Assembly (NCBI GenBank): GCA_031423495.1
Contig: JANPFP010000137.1
Coordinates: forward strand, 1-64,000
Direction: 5' to 3'
DNA length: 64,000 nt
DNA from: JACPYM01 sp031423495
GTDB lineage: Bacteria; Acidobacteriota; Blastocatellia; RBC074
Shown here: piece after piece, positions 62,636 to 64,000 of the stretch
Layout: the number at the start of each line of letters is the position of its first letter
Numbering within the stretch: position 1 is the stretch's first letter
Program-made: the position numbers and the translations under genes
Notes under the pieces: model-generated
The model's input: only the letters and a program-made list of their open reading frames with translations
Told to the model about the DNA's origin: nothing
Databases searched by the model: none

Positions 62636-63367
62636 CTAAAACCATTTGTACACGGTTTCAGGGATAAGATATTTGCGTTTGTTGAGTACAAAACCCAGCA
62701 CCTCACCGCCCGACATGCTGATTTGACGACACGCGCGCTGTACTTGTTCGCGCGTCGTGCGCTCGGCCTCAACCACCAGCACGACACCGTCCACTTGTGG
62801 AGCCAGAATCAAAACGTCAGAGGAAATGCTCAACGCGGGGCAATCAAGCAGCACGTAATCGAATGTATCGCGCAACGCACGCACTGATTGGCCTTGCCAA
62901 TCTGAACATGGAACCAACTGCCATTGCGGCGCACGCGTTGACTTTTCAGGCTGCAACGACGGCGGTGCGGACGAATTAAGACGCCACAAATTAGCGATCC
63001 GCGATTCCGTGCAGCGCTGAATAATCCGGTCGGCGTTCACGGAGTCTAATCCTTGCAAGTCCTGCGTGTTTGCCGCCACGACGGATTCACCTAAGAAAAA
63101 AGCCATCTCAGCGCCGAGTCCTCCAATCACTGTACTTGTCCCTCCCTGCGGTGTCAGCGACACCAAAGCCAGCGTGCGACGAGGCTTATCAGCAACCGAA
63201 AATACACTGCGAATCAATTGCAAATAGCGTACGCGCCTGACTGGTGAGCGACGCTTTTCCATCATCCGTGACGGAGCCGGCACCGGCGACTGAGGTGGCG
63301 TCAGTATTGCCGTCGGTTTTACGATTTCGAATTTTTGCCGGTTGGCTTGCTTGCGGTGGTTTTGCAT
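62636..63367 (-). CDS. BY-kinase/CpsD-like ATPase with degenerate P-loop
   Basis: 243 residues from ATG 63367. Resembles the CpsD/CapB/Wzc cytoplasmic domain: LALVSLTPQGGTSTVIGGL at the P-loop position (71-79), ANTQD at Walker A', LLDCPALSISSDV at Walker B (D175), LVVEAERTTREQVQRACRQI. The P-loop lacks the GK(S/T) lysine (GGTST) and the A' Asp is Ala-Asn, so ATP binding or phosphotransfer is doubtful; the C-terminal Tyr cluster of true BY-kinases is also absent (ends VYKWF with one Tyr). It may be a regulatory pseudokinase for EPS length control. Confidence 0.82.
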   Translation of the reverse strand: MQNHRKQANRQKFEIVKPTAILTPPQSPVPAPSRMMEKRRSPVRRVRYLQLIRSVFSVADKPRRTLALVSLTPQGGTSTVIGGLGAEMAFFLGESVVAANTQDLQGLDSVNADRIIQRCTESRIANLWRLNSSAPPSLQPEKSTRAPQWQLVPCSDWQGQSVRALRDTFDYVLLDCPALSISSDVLILAPQVDGVVLVVEAERTTREQVQRACRQISMSGGEVLGFVLNKRKYLIPETVYKWF

Positions 63368-63441
63368 GGAACTACTATCTTTTCTTTTGAGTCCTCCCAA
63401 ATCAAAGAACTCGTGATGTTAGCGTTATGGTGCTGAATTTT

Positions 63442-64000
63442 TTACGCCGTTGGGTCAAGGTTGCCCGGCTGGTCTGTGGTTTCCTGATGGAACCACGAAA
63501 CACCGCGTGTCGGTAAACTGCGATCAGGTTCAGCCAACGAGCCAATTAGTTCGCGCCTACGTTCAGATAAACTTAATTCAGGTAACGTGGCAAAAACCGG
63601 CAACCCCATAAACGACTCTAACTCACGCGGCGTATGCACCGTGTGATCGAAAAATTCCGCTAAAAAAGCGATTCCCACGCTTGCCAAAGCCGCCAACATT
63701 AGTCCCAGTAACAGCACCAGCGTGCGATTCGGTTTATATGGTAATTGCGGCACAACGGGAGATTCAGCAACTGCGACATTGGCGAATTTTTGCTGATCGA
63801 GTGCATCTGTTATGCGAGATTCTTCGGCCTTTTTGGCATATAGCTTGTAATTGTCTTCAGCTTCTTTGACACGTAATTCCAACTGTTTATGGGGCAATGT
63901 TACCTCTTCGAGTTGAAGCAGCTTGGCGCGATACCCGCCCAATTCTCCGGTTAAACGCTCCGTTTGGGCGCGCAGGCCTGCGGTGCCAGCCTCGAGCTTT
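63442..64000 (-). CDS. Wzz/GumC-type chain-length determinant (3' end; gene continues past window)
   Basis: Partial, C-terminal part only (the frame is open through 64000). Coiled-coil (LELRVKEAEDNYKLYAKKA), GNVR-like PQLPYKPNRTLV, then membrane helix LLLGLMLAALASVGIAFLAE and a short cytoplasmic tail (HTPRELESFMGLPVFATLPE). Controls EPS chain length and partners the next ATPase. It lies at the start of the visible operon; the true promoter is outside the window. Confidence 0.85.
   Translation of the reverse strand, partial: KLEAGTAGLRAQTERLTGELGGYRAKLLQLEEVTLPHKQLELRVKEAEDNYKLYAKKAEESRITDALDQQKFANVAVAESPVVPQLPYKPNRTLVLLLGLMLAALASVGIAFLAEFFDHTVHTPRELESFMGLPVFATLPELSLSERRRELIGSLAEPDRSLPTRGVSWFHQETTDQPGNLDPTA

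Overview
The window looks like chromosomal DNA from an Acidobacteriota member, probably of the Blastocatellia type. No 16S gene is visible, so this is inferred from gene content: four secreted proteins ending in the TIGR03437 C-terminal domain typical of this phylum, SBBP and BNR propellers, a winged-helix/TPR regulator, a CarboxypepD-plug TonB receptor without TonB-box neighbours, and a GC-rich Gram-negative codon style. No rRNA, tRNA or CRISPR array was seen.

Layout. 1-8.1 kb: the cut end of an IS3-type transposase abutting a truncated gene, then DUF58, a BNR-propeller/BACON/TIGR03437 gene broken by an 11-bp tandem duplication, a winged-helix/TPR regulator with a broken start, and MoxR. 8.1-12.9 kb: an accessory island with a decayed gene remnant, a TIR-transmembrane-WD40 gene (AT-richer than its neighbours) and a RAYT transposase embedded in seven REP palindromes. 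12.9-24.1 kb: large secreted proteins (SBBP/dockerin/cohesin/TIGR03437; a duplicated-domain TIGR03437 protein; a frameshifted DUF4139 protein). 24.3-29.6 kb: a VIT-domain membrane protein with a PEP-type C-terminal sorting signal, overlapping a dedicated exosortase, then a small c-type cytochrome and a Tat-exported subunit-3-like protein. 29.7-50.3 kb: mixed genes (Uma2 nuclease, BNR protein, hydrolase-TIGR03437, SGNH esterase, TonB receptor, a dead four-helix-bundle cassette between inverted repeats, argininosuccinate lyase, LamG protein, ClpX-like ATPase, TPR lipoprotein, FKBP, amidase). 50.3-64 kb: one long minus-strand exopolysaccharide operon, read right to left: Wzz/GumC (partial), a degenerate tyrosine kinase-like ATPase, Wza, initiating sugar transferase, GT4, Wzx flippase, Wzy/ligase, three GT2s, a 54-codon small ORF, polysaccharide deacetylase, GT2 and a methyltransferase.

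How the parts fit. The EPS operon holds the steps of a Wzx/Wzy-type surface polysaccharide pathway. The exosortase-VIT pair and the PrsT-like TPR protein are components that elsewhere occur with EPS loci, so the window may encode a cell-surface programme spread over 40 kb. Several unrelated families of palindromic repeats lie between genes, and four genes carry small disabling changes (11-bp duplication, two apparent 7-bp losses, one nonsense codon), so slippage and repeat activity, or assembly error, is a recurrent theme.
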